The notes beneath the pieces were generated by a model. It was not told where the DNA came from, made no database searches, and saw only the letters and a program-made list of their open reading frames with translations. A stretch of DNA of 61,064 nt. It comes from Streptomyces sp. SM11. Lineage in GTDB: Bacteria > Actinomycetota > Actinomycetes > Streptomycetales > Streptomycetaceae. Where the stretch lies: the NCBI RefSeq assembly GCF_002910905.1, contig NZ_NEUE01000177.1, positions 1 through 61,064 on the forward strand, given 5' to 3'. Both the position numbers and the translations under genes were made by a program. Positions within the stretch are counted from its first letter, which is position 1; each line of letters opens with the position of its first letter. Positions 39,672 through 47,566 of this stretch are shown here, piece by piece.

Positions 39672-40319
39672 ATGACAGGACAAGTACGCACCGTCGACGG
39701 CCGTGTGGCCGGTCGACGCGGCCAGGCGACGCGGCAGAAGCTGCTCGACTGCCTCAGCGAGATGCTCAGCTCCTCGCCGTACCGGGACGTCAAAGTCATC
39801 GACGTCGCCCGGAAGGCCGGGACTTCACCCGCGACTTTCTACCAGTACTTCCCCGACGTGGAGGGCGCCGTCCTCGAAATCGCCGAGGAAGTCGCCAAGG
39901 AGGGTGCCGGACTGACCGAACTGGTCGCCGGACGCTCCTGGGTCGGCAAGGCCGGTTGGGCGGCCTCCGAGCAACTCGTCGAGGGATTCCTCGACTTCTG
40001 GCGGCACAACGACGCGATCCTCCGCGTGATCGACCTCGGCGCGGCCGAGGGGGACAAGCGGTTCTACAAGATCCGCATGAAGATCCTGAACTCGGTCACC
40101 AACTCCCTCACGGATTCCGTGAAGGAGCTCCAGAGCAAGGGCAAGGTCGACAAGGACGTCAGTCCGGCGGCGATGGCGGGCTCCCTGGTGGCGATGCTGG
40201 CCGCGGTCGCCTCGCACCAGAAGGGCTTCACCACCTGGGGTGTGAAGCAGGCCGAACTCCGTCCGAACCTCGCCCTGTTGGTGCACCTCGGCATCACCGG
40301 CAAGAAGCCGACGAAGTAG
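39672..40319 (+). CDS. TetR-family transcriptional regulator
   Basis: This is a 215-residue repressor-type protein. The N-terminal helix-turn-helix (about 18-65, ATRQKLLDCLSEMLSS...VIDVARKAGTSPATFYQYFPDVEGAVLEIAEE) is clear. The C-terminal ligand domain has hydrophobic helices and ends in a Lys-rich tail. ATG 39672 lacks a ribosome-binding site but lies seven bases after TAAGCT, so the mRNA may be leaderless. Its ligand and targets are unknown. It sits between the CoA-ester catabolism operons, but no CTGAC-N5-GTCAG site was seen in its own promoter. Confidence 0.87.
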   Translation: MTGQVRTVDGRVAGRRGQATRQKLLDCLSEMLSSSPYRDVKVIDVARKAGTSPATFYQYFPDVEGAVLEIAEEVAKEGAGLTELVAGRSWVGKAGWAASEQLVEGFLDFWRHNDAILRVIDLGAAEGDKRFYKIRMKILNSVTNSLTDSVKELQSKGKVDKDVSPAAMAGSLVAMLAAVASHQKGFTTWGVKQAELRPNLALLVHLGITGKKPTK

Positions 40320-40406
40320 GCCGGGCGCAGGAGGCCCACCGGCCCCGGACGCCCCTCGCCGCCGGGCGGGCACCCGCCCAGCCTGACGCCCCCACGTCCT
40401 GTCTCA

Positions 40407-40452
40407 CCGACGGCGGACCACCCACGCGCCCCTGCGGGTGGTCCGCCGTCGG
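40407..40452. terminator. strong hairpin after the tetR-type gene
   Basis: CCGACGGCGGACCACCC (40407-40423) pairs perfectly over 17 bp with 40436-40452, with a 12-base loop. To its right are 19-bp direct repeats GGGCCGGACCTGAGGGCCG at 40485 and 40529. Confidence 0.88.
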
Positions 40453-40561
40453 CGTTCCCGGAGGAGAGGCCTGCCGAGAATCGTGGGCCGGACCTGAGGG
40501 CCGAGCTGAACTCGTGGACCGGACCTGGGGGCCGGACCTGAGGGCCGGGCCCGGGGGCCCG

Positions 40562-41047
40562 CTACCGCCGCTCCAGCCGGAACAGCCGGATCTGCCGCTC
40601 CACCCGCCGCTGGTACGCCGCGTACGGCGGCCAGAACACGAGCGCGGCCTCCCACACCCGGGCCCGCTCCTCGCCCTCCAGCAGGGCCGCGCGCACCGGG
40701 ATGTCCCGGCCGCGCCAGTTGACGACGGCCTCGTCCGGGCGGGCCAGCAGGTTCGCGGTCCAGGCCGGATGCCCCGTACGGCCGAAGTTGCTGCCGACCA
40801 GGATCCAGCCGCTCTCCGCCTCCCCCTCCGGCATGCAGGCCAGCGGTGTGGTCCTCGGCCGGCCCGTGCGCGCCCCGGGCACCGTGAGGACGAGCCCCGG
40901 CAACATGCGGGCGCTGAGCAGCACCTTTCCCCGGGTGAGCCGGTGCACCGCCCGGTCCAGGGCGGGGACCACGTGCGGGGCGATCCGCGCGAAGGCACGG
41001 GTCGAGGAGACCTTCTGGGCCAAGCGCGCGCCACGGGCGCCGGTCAT
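40562..41047 (-). CDS. DDN-type deazaflavin (F420)-dependent nitroreductase-family protein
   Basis: This 161-residue protein is of the split-barrel DDN family. It shows LVLTVPGARTGRPRTTPLACM, GWILVGSNFGRTGHPAWTANLLARPDEAVV and a C-terminal aromatic helix (FWPPYAAYQRRVERQIRLFRL). In this family the first two motifs contact F420. The ATG overlaps the acyl-CoA dehydrogenase stop (ATGA), so the two are co-translated. It could act on the same pathway as an F420-dependent reductase. The exact reaction is unknown. Confidence 0.86.
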   Translation of the reverse strand: MTGARGARLAQKVSSTRAFARIAPHVVPALDRAVHRLTRGKVLLSARMLPGLVLTVPGARTGRPRTTPLACMPEGEAESGWILVGSNFGRTGHPAWTANLLARPDEAVVNWRGRDIPVRAALLEGEERARVWEAALVFWPPYAAYQRRVERQIRLFRLERR

Positions 41048-42270
41048 CGGACGCCTGCCCCGTGCGCGAGGCCGGCGGGCGGGGAAGCGGCGGCGACGCC
41101 GAAGAGTCCGGCCCGCCGCGCCGCGTGGTCGCGCAGCCGGTGGACCGGGCCGAAGAGGAGCTCGTCGCCCGCCGCCCGCTTGAGGTAGCGGTGCGCCTCG
41201 TGCTCCCAGGTGAAGCCGATGCCGCCGTGCAGCTGGACGGCCTCCCCGGTGGTGATCCGGGCCGCCTCCATGGCCTGGGCGAGCGCGAGCGGCCCGGCGT
41301 CCGGCTCCCGGGCGGCGTGGTACGCGGCGGAGCGGGCCGCCTCGACCCGTACGTACAGGTCGGCGAGGCGGTGCTTGACGGCCTGGAACGAGCCGACGGC
41401 CCTGCCGAACTGTTCGCGCTCCTTCACGTATGCCACGGTGCGCTCCAGGGCGCTCGCCGCCGTCCCGACCGCCTCGGCGGCGAGGATCGCGGCGGCCGTG
41501 CGCCCGGCTGTGGCGAGCGCGTCGGCCGCGTCGGCGGTGTCGTCCGCGCCGAGGAGCTCGGCCGGGGTGTCGCGCAGTTCGACGCGGGCGAGCGGGCGGG
41601 TCTCGTCGAGCGAGGTGAGCCGGGTACGCACCAGCCCCGCCGCTTCGGCGTCCGCGTCGGCGTCCACCAGGAACAGGAGCGTACGGCTGCGCGGATACCC
41701 CCCGGCGTGGGCGGCGACCAGGAGCAGCCCCGCACTGTGCCCGTCCAGGACCCGGTCGGCCTCCCCGTAGAGCCGCCGGCCGCCGCCCTCGGACCCGCGG
41801 ACCTGGATGCCGCCGGCCCGGCCGCCGCCGGCCCAGGTCCCGTCGCGGTTGTCGCCGGTGAGGCCGAGGGCCGTGGCGAGCGAGCCGCCGGGGACGGCGA
41901 GGGCGGCGGTCAGGGTGCCCTCGGCGATCCGGGGCAGCAGGGCGGCCCGCTGGTCCGGGGTGCCGAGGGCGGCGATCAGGGGTGCGGCGAGGACGGCGGT
42001 GGCGAGCAGCGGCGAGGGCAGCAGCGCGCGCCCGGTCTCCTCGCAGGCGAGGGCCAGCTCGGTGGCCGTACAGCCCGCCCCGCCGTACTCTTCCGCGAGC
42101 GCGAGGCCCGGCAGCCCGAGGTCCCCGGCGAGCCTGCACCACAGGACCGGGTCGTAGCCCTCGGCGGTGGACACGGCGGCGGGGATCGCGTCGGGTCCGG
42201 CGCCCCGGGCGAGCAGGTCGCGCAGGGTGCGGCGGATCTCGTGCTGTTCCGCGGTGACGGCGGCGTCCAT
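41044..42270 (-). CDS. acyl-CoA dehydrogenase family protein
   Basis: This is a 408-residue flavoprotein. Typical segments are LAEEYGGAGCTATELALACEETGRALLPSPLL, VKEREQFGRAVGSFQAVKHRLADLYV and VQLHGGIGFTWEHEAHRYLKRA, the last carrying the usual catalytic Glu position of the FadE34-like type. A Gly/Ser/Arg-rich insertion (about 150-175) interrupts the middle domain. ATG 42270 has AAGGAG seven bases upstream, and a palindrome (site C) lies 40 bases before it. Steroid-degrading relatives work as heterotetramers; no second acyl-CoA dehydrogenase gene is in this window. Confidence 0.9.
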   Translation of the reverse strand: MDAAVTAEQHEIRRTLRDLLARGAGPDAIPAAVSTAEGYDPVLWCRLAGDLGLPGLALAEEYGGAGCTATELALACEETGRALLPSPLLATAVLAAPLIAALGTPDQRAALLPRIAEGTLTAALAVPGGSLATALGLTGDNRDGTWAGGGRAGGIQVRGSEGGGRRLYGEADRVLDGHSAGLLLVAAHAGGYPRSRTLLFLVDADADAEAAGLVRTRLTSLDETRPLARVELRDTPAELLGADDTADAADALATAGRTAAAILAAEAVGTAASALERTVAYVKEREQFGRAVGSFQAVKHRLADLYVRVEAARSAAYHAAREPDAGPLALAQAMEAARITTGEAVQLHGGIGFTWEHEAHRYLKRAAGDELLFGPVHRLRDHAARRAGLFGVAAASPPAGLAHGAGVR

Positions 42271-42309
42271 CTGCGGGCTCCTTCCACCCAGGGGCCGGCG
42301 ACCCCTGAT

Positions 42310-42324
42310 CTGACGAGCCGTCAT
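42310..42324. promoter_or_regulatory. palindromic operator, site C (acyl-CoA dehydrogenase)
   Basis: CTGACGAGCCGTCAT matches the CTGAC-N5-GTCAG pattern with one arm mismatch. It continues into ATTAGG, as site B continues into ATTAGC. It is upstream of the acyl-CoA dehydrogenase gene. Confidence 0.75.
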
Positions 42325-42413
42325 ATTAGGTGCGGGGTGGGGGAATTCCCAGGGTTGCGCACGCTCGCGGGCGAAGGGAGTCGTTGCGTACGCCCGGTTA
42401 CGGGGGCCGTGAC

Positions 42414-42428
42414 CTGATGTACTGTCAG
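42414..42428. promoter_or_regulatory. palindromic operator, site D (thiolase-like gene)
   Basis: CTGATGTACTGTCAG is the least perfect of the five sites (one arm mismatch). It ends four bases before the thiolase-like ATG and overlaps where a -10 or transcription start of a leaderless mRNA would be. Confidence 0.68.
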
Positions 42429-42432
42429 ATTC

Positions 42433-43704
42433 ATGTCCCTGGCCCCGGCTTCCCCCAACCCGACTTCCCCCAGCCCGGCTACCCCCAACCCGGCTACCCC
42501 CAACCCGGCTCCCTCCGCCCCGGCTCCCCCTGCCGCCTCCCGCCGTCCGCGCAAGGTCGCCGTCGTCGGCGTATCGCTCGCGGACTGCGGTCGCGTCGAC
42601 GACGCCACTCCGTACGCCCTGCACGCCCAGGCGGCCCGCCGCGCGCTCGCCGACTCGGGCCTCGACCGCTCGGTCGTCGACGGTTTCGCCTCCGCGGGGC
42701 TCGGGACGCTCGCCCCGGTGGAGGTCGCCGAGTACCTGGGGCTGCGGCCCACCTGGGTCGACTCGACGGCGGTGGGCGGCGCCACCTGGGAGGTGATGGC
42801 CGCCCACGCGGCGGACGCCATCGCGGCGGGCCGCGCGCGGGCGGTGCTCCTCGTCTACGGATCGACGGCACGGGCCGACATCAAGGCGGGCCGCCGCACC
42901 TCGAACCTCTCGTTCGGGGCGCGGGGGCCGTCGCAGTTCGAGGTGCCGTACGGGCACTCGCTGATCGCCAAGTACGCGATGGCCGCCCGCCGCCACATGC
43001 ACGCGTACGGCACGACGCTGGAGCAGCTCGCCGAGGTGGCGGTGACGGCGCGGGCGAACGCGGCGGCGAACCCGGAGGCGATGTTCCGGGAGCCGATCAC
43101 GGTGGACGACGTGCTGTCGGGCCCGATGATCGCGGACCCGTTCACCAAGCTGCACTGCTGCATCCGCAGCGACGGGGGGTGCGCGGTGCTGCTGGCCGCC
43201 GAGGAGTACGTCCCCGACACGGCGAAGGCGCCCGTCTGGATCCTGGGGGCCGGCGAGCACGTCTCGCACTCCACGATGTCCGAGTGGGAGGACTTCACGG
43301 TCTCCCCCGCCGCCGTCTCCGGCCGCCTCGCCTTCGAACGGGCCGGGGTGCGGCCCGCCGACATCGACCTGGCCGAGATCTACGACGCGTTCACGTACAT
43401 GACGCTGGTGACGCTGGAGGACCTGGGTTTCTGCGCGAAGGGCGAGGGCGGCGCGTTCGTCGAGAAGGGCCGCACCGGGCTGCGCGGCGAGCTCCCGGTG
43501 AACACGGACGGCGGCGGTCTGTCCGCCTGTCACCCCGGGATGCGCGGGCTGTTCCTGCTGGTGGAGGCGGTACGGCAGCTGCGCGGCGAGGCCGGCGCGC
43601 GTCAGGCGCACAAGGCCGGGGGCCGCCTGCCGGAGCTGGCGGTGGCCTCGGGGACGGGCGGCTGGTTCTGCTCGGCGGGGACGGTGGTGCTGGGGCGGGG
43701 GTGA
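42433..43704 (+). CDS. thiolase-domain (lipid-transfer-type) protein
   Basis: This is a 423-residue thiolase-superfamily protein. After a Pro/Asn/Ala low-complexity N-terminus (about 1-35, encoded by a 15-bp repeat) the thiolase fold begins at KVAVVGVSLADCG. Motifs include EIYDAFTYMTLVTLEDLGFCAKGEGG and LPVNTDGGGLSACHPG, keeping the His of thiolases. The usual nucleophilic Cys region reads VGGATWEVM without Cys. DUF35 partners are expected for this type, yet none is adjacent; the orphan DUF35 at 51069 is a candidate. No ribosome-binding site precedes the ATG, suggesting a leaderless mRNA. Confidence 0.87.
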   Translation: MSLAPASPNPTSPSPATPNPATPNPAPSAPAPPAASRRPRKVAVVGVSLADCGRVDDATPYALHAQAARRALADSGLDRSVVDGFASAGLGTLAPVEVAEYLGLRPTWVDSTAVGGATWEVMAAHAADAIAAGRARAVLLVYGSTARADIKAGRRTSNLSFGARGPSQFEVPYGHSLIAKYAMAARRHMHAYGTTLEQLAEVAVTARANAAANPEAMFREPITVDDVLSGPMIADPFTKLHCCIRSDGGCAVLLAAEEYVPDTAKAPVWILGAGEHVSHSTMSEWEDFTVSPAAVSGRLAFERAGVRPADIDLAEIYDAFTYMTLVTLEDLGFCAKGEGGAFVEKGRTGLRGELPVNTDGGGLSACHPGMRGLFLLVEAVRQLRGEAGARQAHKAGGRLPELAVASGTGGWFCSAGTVVLGRG

Positions 43705-43768
43705 CGGGTTCCGGCCCCGTGCGTCCCGGCGGCCTCGCCCGACTCACAGCCCGGCCGCCCCGCCCGAC

Positions 43769-44173
43769 TCACAGCCCGACGACAGTGAGCGCACTCTCCA
43801 GCCCTTTGAAGTCATCGGCGTTCCGCGTGTAGAGCGGCAGATCCCGGACCGATGCGATGGACGCGATCATCAGGTCGAGGCGTCGCGGCCGAGGGTCGCG
43901 ACGGGCCGCGAGAACGAGAGCGACCAGGGTCCCGTAGCGCGCGGCGGCGTCCGCGTCGAAAGGGAGCGGTTCGAAGTCGGCCACCGCCGCCCCCAGCTTC
44001 TCCATCCGAGCGGCCCGGACCGACGGATCCTTGGCCATGGCCACTCCCTGCTGGAGTTCGGCCAGCGAGACCGCGGTGAGGACAGGCAGTACGGGCAGCC
44101 GCTCCGGCTCCAGCACGTCGAGATCGATGTACGTACAGGTGTCGAGCACTCCTGTGCGGTGCCGCTCAGCCAC
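43769..44173 (-). CDS. PIN-domain toxin (VapC type) of a Phd-linked module
   Basis: This 134-residue PIN-domain RNase has acidic residues in [27 protein letters not shown] and TRNADDF. GTG 44173 is chosen because it overlaps the antitoxin stop (GTGGCTGA) and has GGGGGC six bases upstream; ATG 44200 would overlap the antitoxin by 35 bases. Its 3' end, including the stop, lies in the second copy of an 18-bp direct repeat (43736, 43761). Confidence 0.85.
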   Translation of the reverse strand: MAERHRTGVLDTCTYIDLDVLEPERLPVLPVLTAVSLAELQQGVAMAKDPSVRAARMEKLGAAVADFEPLPFDADAAARYGTLVALVLAARRDPRPRRLDLMIASIASVRDLPLYTRNADDFKGLESALTVVGL

Positions 44174-44450
44174 CGTTGCGCCCCCAAAGGTCCCGGTCAT
44201 CGTCGCCCACCCGGTCCTCCGCGCCGAAGAACTCGTCCGCCTCGTGACGCAGCAGCGCGCCGTCCACCCGGGGCAGCCGCCGGTGCCGGGCCGTGAGCTC
44301 CTCGGCGCTGAGCTGCCTCTTGCGACTCAGGGGGCGCAGTTCGGCGACCTCTATGCCGTTCCGGGTGATGTGAAAGGTCTCACCGCCCTCCACGGCATCC
44401 ATGACCTCTGCGGACTTGTTACGGAACTCCCGCTGCGTGATGGTCTTCAT
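44166..44450 (-). CDS. Phd/YefM-family antitoxin
   Basis: This 94-residue antitoxin has the Phd N-terminal fold [40 protein letters not shown], then an acidic C-terminal region ([19 protein letters not shown]) that binds the toxin. It is first in the operon with the PIN toxin and is divergent from the PNPOx-type gene. Autoregulation is expected from the family. Confidence 0.88.
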   Translation of the reverse strand: MKTITQREFRNKSAEVMDAVEGGETFHITRNGIEVAELRPLSRKRQLSAEELTARHRRLPRVDGALLRHEADEFFGAEDRVGDDDRDLWGRNGG

Positions 44451-44515
44451 TTCTCCACGGTAGCGTGGTGTGTCTCAAAGTGCTACATCCTGCGGACGGA
44501 GCCCTGTGCGGTCCA

Positions 44516-45220
44516 ATGGCCTCCATGAGCGACCACACACCGCACACCTTCCGCGACCTCCTGCACGCCCAGCGCGTCTGGGACACCGCGCTGCCGTCCT
44601 TCGCCCCGGAGTCGGCCCCGCCCGCCCCGGTCCCCCTCTTCCACACCTGGTTCGCCGAGGCCGTCGCGGCGGGGCAGCCGGAGCCGCACACGATGAGCCT
44701 CGCCACCGCCGACGCCGAGGGGCTGCCCGACGTACGGACGCTGATGCTGCACGACGCGGACGAGCGGGGCTTCCACTTCGCCTCGCACGCCACCAGCGCC
44801 AAGGGCCACCAGCTCGCCGCCCGCCCGCACGCCGCGCTCGGCTTCTACTGGCCCGCGCGGGGGCGCCAGGTGCGGGTCCGGGGCCCGGTCGTCCGCTGCA
44901 CACCCGCCGAGAGCCACGCCGACCTGCACGCCCGGTCCACGGGGGCGCTGGCCGCAGCCCTGACCGGGACCCAGAGCGAGGTCGTCGGCTCGGTGGCGGA
45001 GCTGCACCGGGCGGCGGACGCCGCCTGGGAGCGGGCCCGGGTGGAACCGGACACGGAGGCCCCGACCTGGACCCGGTACGTGGTCGAGCCGGCCGAGGTC
45101 GAGTTCTTCCAGGGCGACGCCCGGCGACGCCACATCCGGCTGCGCTACCGGCGCCCGGAGAGCGGCCCGGCGAGCGGCCCGGAGAACGACGGCTGGACGC
45201 GCGAGCTGCTCTGGCCCTGA
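44516..45220 (+). CDS. pyridoxamine 5'-phosphate oxidase-family protein (PdxH-like)
   Basis: This is a 234-residue split-barrel flavoprotein. MSLATADAEGLPDVRTLMLHDADERGFHFASH is the FMN-binding part; LGFYWPARGRQVRVRGPV follows. The C-terminal PNPOx dimerisation region is VEFFQGDARRRHIRLRYRR with ELLWP at the end, as in PdxH (xRLxP type). It may oxidise pyridoxamine phosphate to PLP, but PhzG-like relatives exist. The start is ATG 44516 or ATG 44525; neither has a good ribosome-binding site. Confidence 0.82.
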   Translation: MASMSDHTPHTFRDLLHAQRVWDTALPSFAPESAPPAPVPLFHTWFAEAVAAGQPEPHTMSLATADAEGLPDVRTLMLHDADERGFHFASHATSAKGHQLAARPHAALGFYWPARGRQVRVRGPVVRCTPAESHADLHARSTGALAAALTGTQSEVVGSVAELHRAADAAWERARVEPDTEAPTWTRYVVEPAEVEFFQGDARRRHIRLRYRRPESGPASGPENDGWTRELLWP

Positions 45221-45322
45221 CCGGCGCGGACAGCGACCGGCGCAAACAGAACGTTTACCCGGTTCTCACCGTAAAGGGGCACTATGGGAGTCAGGTGAGA
45301 GGTGAGCTGTTGGGAGGCACCG

Positions 45323-46231
45323 ATGCCACGAGCCCGTTCCCGCTACGCCCCCGACCGGGGCCTGACCGGTCGCATGGTCACCACCATGTTCCTGATCGGC
45401 CTGCTCTATGTCGTCTTCGTGGGCGTGCTCCTCGCGGCCCTGCGGGGCTCCTGGCCGATCATCCTGGTCATCACGGGCGGCCTGTTCATCGCCCAGTTCT
45501 GGTTCAGCGACCGCATCGCCGCGTACGGCATGGGCGCCCGCGAGGTCACCCCCGAGCAGGCCCCCGAGCTGCACGGCACCATCGACCGCATCTGCGCGCT
45601 GGCCGACATGCCCAAGCCCAAGGTGGCCATCGCCGACAGCGACGTACCGAACGCGTTCGCCACCGGCCGCAGCGAGAAGACGGCCCTGGTCTGCGCGACG
45701 ACGGGCCTGCTGCGCAGACTGGAGCCACAGGAGCTGGAGGGCGTCCTCGCCCACGAGATGTCGCACGTCGCGCACCGGGACGTCGCCGTCATGACGATCG
45801 CCTCGTTCCTCGGGGTGCTGGCGGGCATCATCACCCGTATCGCCCTGTGGGGCGGCTTCGCCCGCAGCAGGCCGGGCAACGACCCGGCGGGCATCCTGCT
45901 CCTGCTGATCCCGCTGATCAGCGCCGTCGTGTACGCGATCAGCTTCCTGCTGACCCGGCTGCTCTCCCGCTACCGCGAGCTGTCCGCCGACCGGGCCGCC
46001 GCCCTGCTCACCGGCCGGCCCTCCGCGCTCGCCTCGGCCCTGACGAAGATCAGCGGGCAGATGGCCCGCATCCCGACCGAGGACCTGCGGAAGGCGGAGC
46101 CGTACAACGCGTTCTACTTCATGCCGGCGTTCTCCTCGAAGGAGAGCCTGGGGCGGCTGTTCTCCTCGCACCCGACGCTGGAGCAGCGTCTGGACCAGCT
46201 GTCCCGCATCTCCACCGACCTGTCCCGCTGA
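45323..46231 (+). CDS. htpX: HtpX-type membrane zinc metalloprotease
   Basis: This is a 302-residue integral membrane protease for quality control of membrane proteins. Two N-terminal helices (about 18-38 and 43-62) precede the cytoplasmic site AHEMSHVAHRD (HExxH) with the third ligand in YRELSADRAAALLTG. Two more helices lie around 165-215. ATG 45323 has GGGAGG five bases upstream. The next gene is a PspAB-type protein, 29 bases downstream, a pairing common in actinobacteria and linked to envelope stress. Confidence 0.93.
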   Translation: MPRARSRYAPDRGLTGRMVTTMFLIGLLYVVFVGVLLAALRGSWPIILVITGGLFIAQFWFSDRIAAYGMGAREVTPEQAPELHGTIDRICALADMPKPKVAIADSDVPNAFATGRSEKTALVCATTGLLRRLEPQELEGVLAHEMSHVAHRDVAVMTIASFLGVLAGIITRIALWGGFARSRPGNDPAGILLLLIPLISAVVYAISFLLTRLLSRYRELSADRAAALLTGRPSALASALTKISGQMARIPTEDLRKAEPYNAFYFMPAFSSKESLGRLFSSHPTLEQRLDQLSRISTDLSR

Positions 46232-46260
46232 GCGTTTCAACGTTCTAAGGAGTTACGCCC

Positions 46261-46854
46261 GTGGGCCTGCTCGACGTGATCCTCGGCCGGAGCAAACCGG
46301 TCCGCCCCGACCTCGACCAGCTCTTCGCCGTCCCCTCGGCCGCCCTCACCCTCCAGGCCGCCACCGGCCTCACCCCGACCGGTCTGGGCTCGGTCTGCTT
46401 CGCAGGAGTGGAGGGCGGCGGTTTCGCGCGCCTCCAGGAGGACGTACGGGAGCTGCTCGACGCGGATACGGAGCGCGGCGGCATCCCGGTGGAGTTCAGC
46501 CGGGACGCGTACGGCTACACCTGGCTGCTGGCCAGCCACCCGGCCGACGACACGGCGGGCCTGGTCAACGACCTCCATGCGGTGAACACCCTGCTCCAGG
46601 ACGGCGGCTTCGGCCCGCACCTGCTGTGCTCGCTGATCGGCTTCCGGGACGGGGAGGGCGCCGGGGGCCGGTCGCTGGCGCTCGTGTACCTGTACAAGCG
46701 CGGCACGTTCTACCCGTTCGTCCCGCTGCCCGGCGGTGCCGAGAAGCGGGACAACCAGCTGGAGCTCCAGGTGCGGGGCGCCCTCGGGGACGACCTCCGG
46801 GTGGAGAAGGACCTGTCCCGGTGGTTCCCGGTGTGGGGTGCGCCGGGGTTGTGA
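46261..46854 (+). CDS. pspAB: PspA-associated protein PspAB
   Basis: This 197-residue cytoplasmic protein follows htpX. GTG 46261 has AAGGAG eight bases upstream. The N-terminus GLLDVILGRSKPVRPDLDQLFAVPSA and the C-terminal segment DLRVEKDLSRWFPVWGAPGL are what I recognise as the PspAB family found with phage-shock genes in actinobacteria. Its molecular role is not known. No transmembrane segment is present. Confidence 0.85.
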   Translation: MGLLDVILGRSKPVRPDLDQLFAVPSAALTLQAATGLTPTGLGSVCFAGVEGGGFARLQEDVRELLDADTERGGIPVEFSRDAYGYTWLLASHPADDTAGLVNDLHAVNTLLQDGGFGPHLLCSLIGFRDGEGAGGRSLALVYLYKRGTFYPFVPLPGGAEKRDNQLELQVRGALGDDLRVEKDLSRWFPVWGAPGL

Positions 46855-46863
46855 CCTACGTTT

Positions 46864-46904
46864 GCGGCACATTATGCAGCTTGAACTGCTGCACAATGTG
46901 CCGC
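46864..46904. repeat. 17-bp inverted repeat in the mazF-module promoter
   Basis: GCGGCACATTATGCAGC (46864-46880) and its complement (46888-46904) match at 16 of 17 positions with a 7-base centre. It is followed by a second small inverted repeat CATGCT/AGCATG (46904-46919) around TATACA. It is likely an operator for the toxin module, and may also terminate pspAB. Confidence 0.8.
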
Positions 46905-46916
46905 ATGCTATACAGC

Positions 46917-47216
46917 ATGGCGAACACGAGGGTCCGCAAGAGTGTCCCCCTCAGCCAAGAGGATCAGGCCCACATCGAACGCCTCCGAACGGCGGGGTCA
47001 CCGGAACACGAGGCGCTTGAGCAGATGGCGGGTATAAGGCTGCCCGACGACGCCTCGGAAGCCGAGACCCTTCATGCCCTTCTCACCGCTGGACGCATCG
47101 CGGTGACCGAGCACGCCATGCTCACCGGCTATGCCGCTCTGGCCGCCGCCCAGGACGACGAGGACGCCTCCGCGCGTCGCGCCATGCGGGCTCGCAGCGC
47201 TCGACCGGAGGTCTGA
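46917..47216 (+). CDS. putative antitoxin upstream of the MazF-like toxin
   Basis: This 99-residue protein has no domain I can name. It begins MANTRVRKSVPLSQEDQAHIERLR, is rich in Glu/Ala, and has a heptad-like helical centre and a basic tail (SARRAMRARSARPEV). Its position, with its stop codon inside the hairpin that covers the mazF-type start, and its size suggest an antitoxin. The ATG directly follows a TATACA -10-like element, so a start slightly further downstream is possible. Confidence 0.72.
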   Translation: MANTRVRKSVPLSQEDQAHIERLRTAGSPEHEALEQMAGIRLPDDASEAETLHALLTAGRIAVTEHAMLTGYAALAAAQDDEDASARRAMRARSARPEV

Positions 47217-47221
47217 CCTCC
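47207..47221 (+). promoter_or_regulatory. hairpin sequestering the toxin ribosome-binding site
   Basis: GGAGGT-CTG-ACCTCC is a perfect 6-bp stem with a 3-base loop. It contains the GGAGG ribosome-binding site of the MazF-like gene and the TGA stop (47214-47216) of the upstream gene, and ends directly before the ATG. A ribosome finishing the upstream gene would open it. Confidence 0.78.
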
Positions 47222-47542
47222 ATGGGCAACGCACTCACCCCCATCCGCGGCCGGGTCTACACGGCCGACATCGGCAATGGGCGCAACCCCTGGCTCGTCG
47301 TCTCCAACAATGCTCGTAACCGAGCCCTACAGGACTGCCTGGCGGTCCGGCTCACCACCAGCACGAAACCCGAGTTGCCGACCATCATCGAACTCGGCTC
47401 GGCGGACCCTCTCGTGGGACGCGTGCTCTGCGACGACGTAGCCCTGCTGTACCGCACCGACTTGGAGGAGGATCGCGGCGCGCTGTCCCCGCAGACCATG
47501 ATGAAGGTCTCGGCCGGACTGCGCGCCGCACTCGCACTCTAG
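47222..47542 (+). CDS. MazF/PemK-family endoribonuclease toxin
   Basis: This 106-residue toxin has the MazF fold signature GRVYTADIGNGRNPWLVVSNNARNRALQDCLAVRLTT and VLCDDVALLYRTDLEE. MazF-type enzymes cut mRNA or stable RNA at short sequence motifs. Translation is probably coupled to the gene before it through the hairpin at 47207-47221. It converges on the DUF397 gene. Confidence 0.86.
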   Translation: MGNALTPIRGRVYTADIGNGRNPWLVVSNNARNRALQDCLAVRLTTSTKPELPTIIELGSADPLVGRVLCDDVALLYRTDLEEDRGALSPQTMMKVSAGLRAALAL

Positions 47543-47566
47543 GACGCCGAGGCGCCGGGGCTGTGA

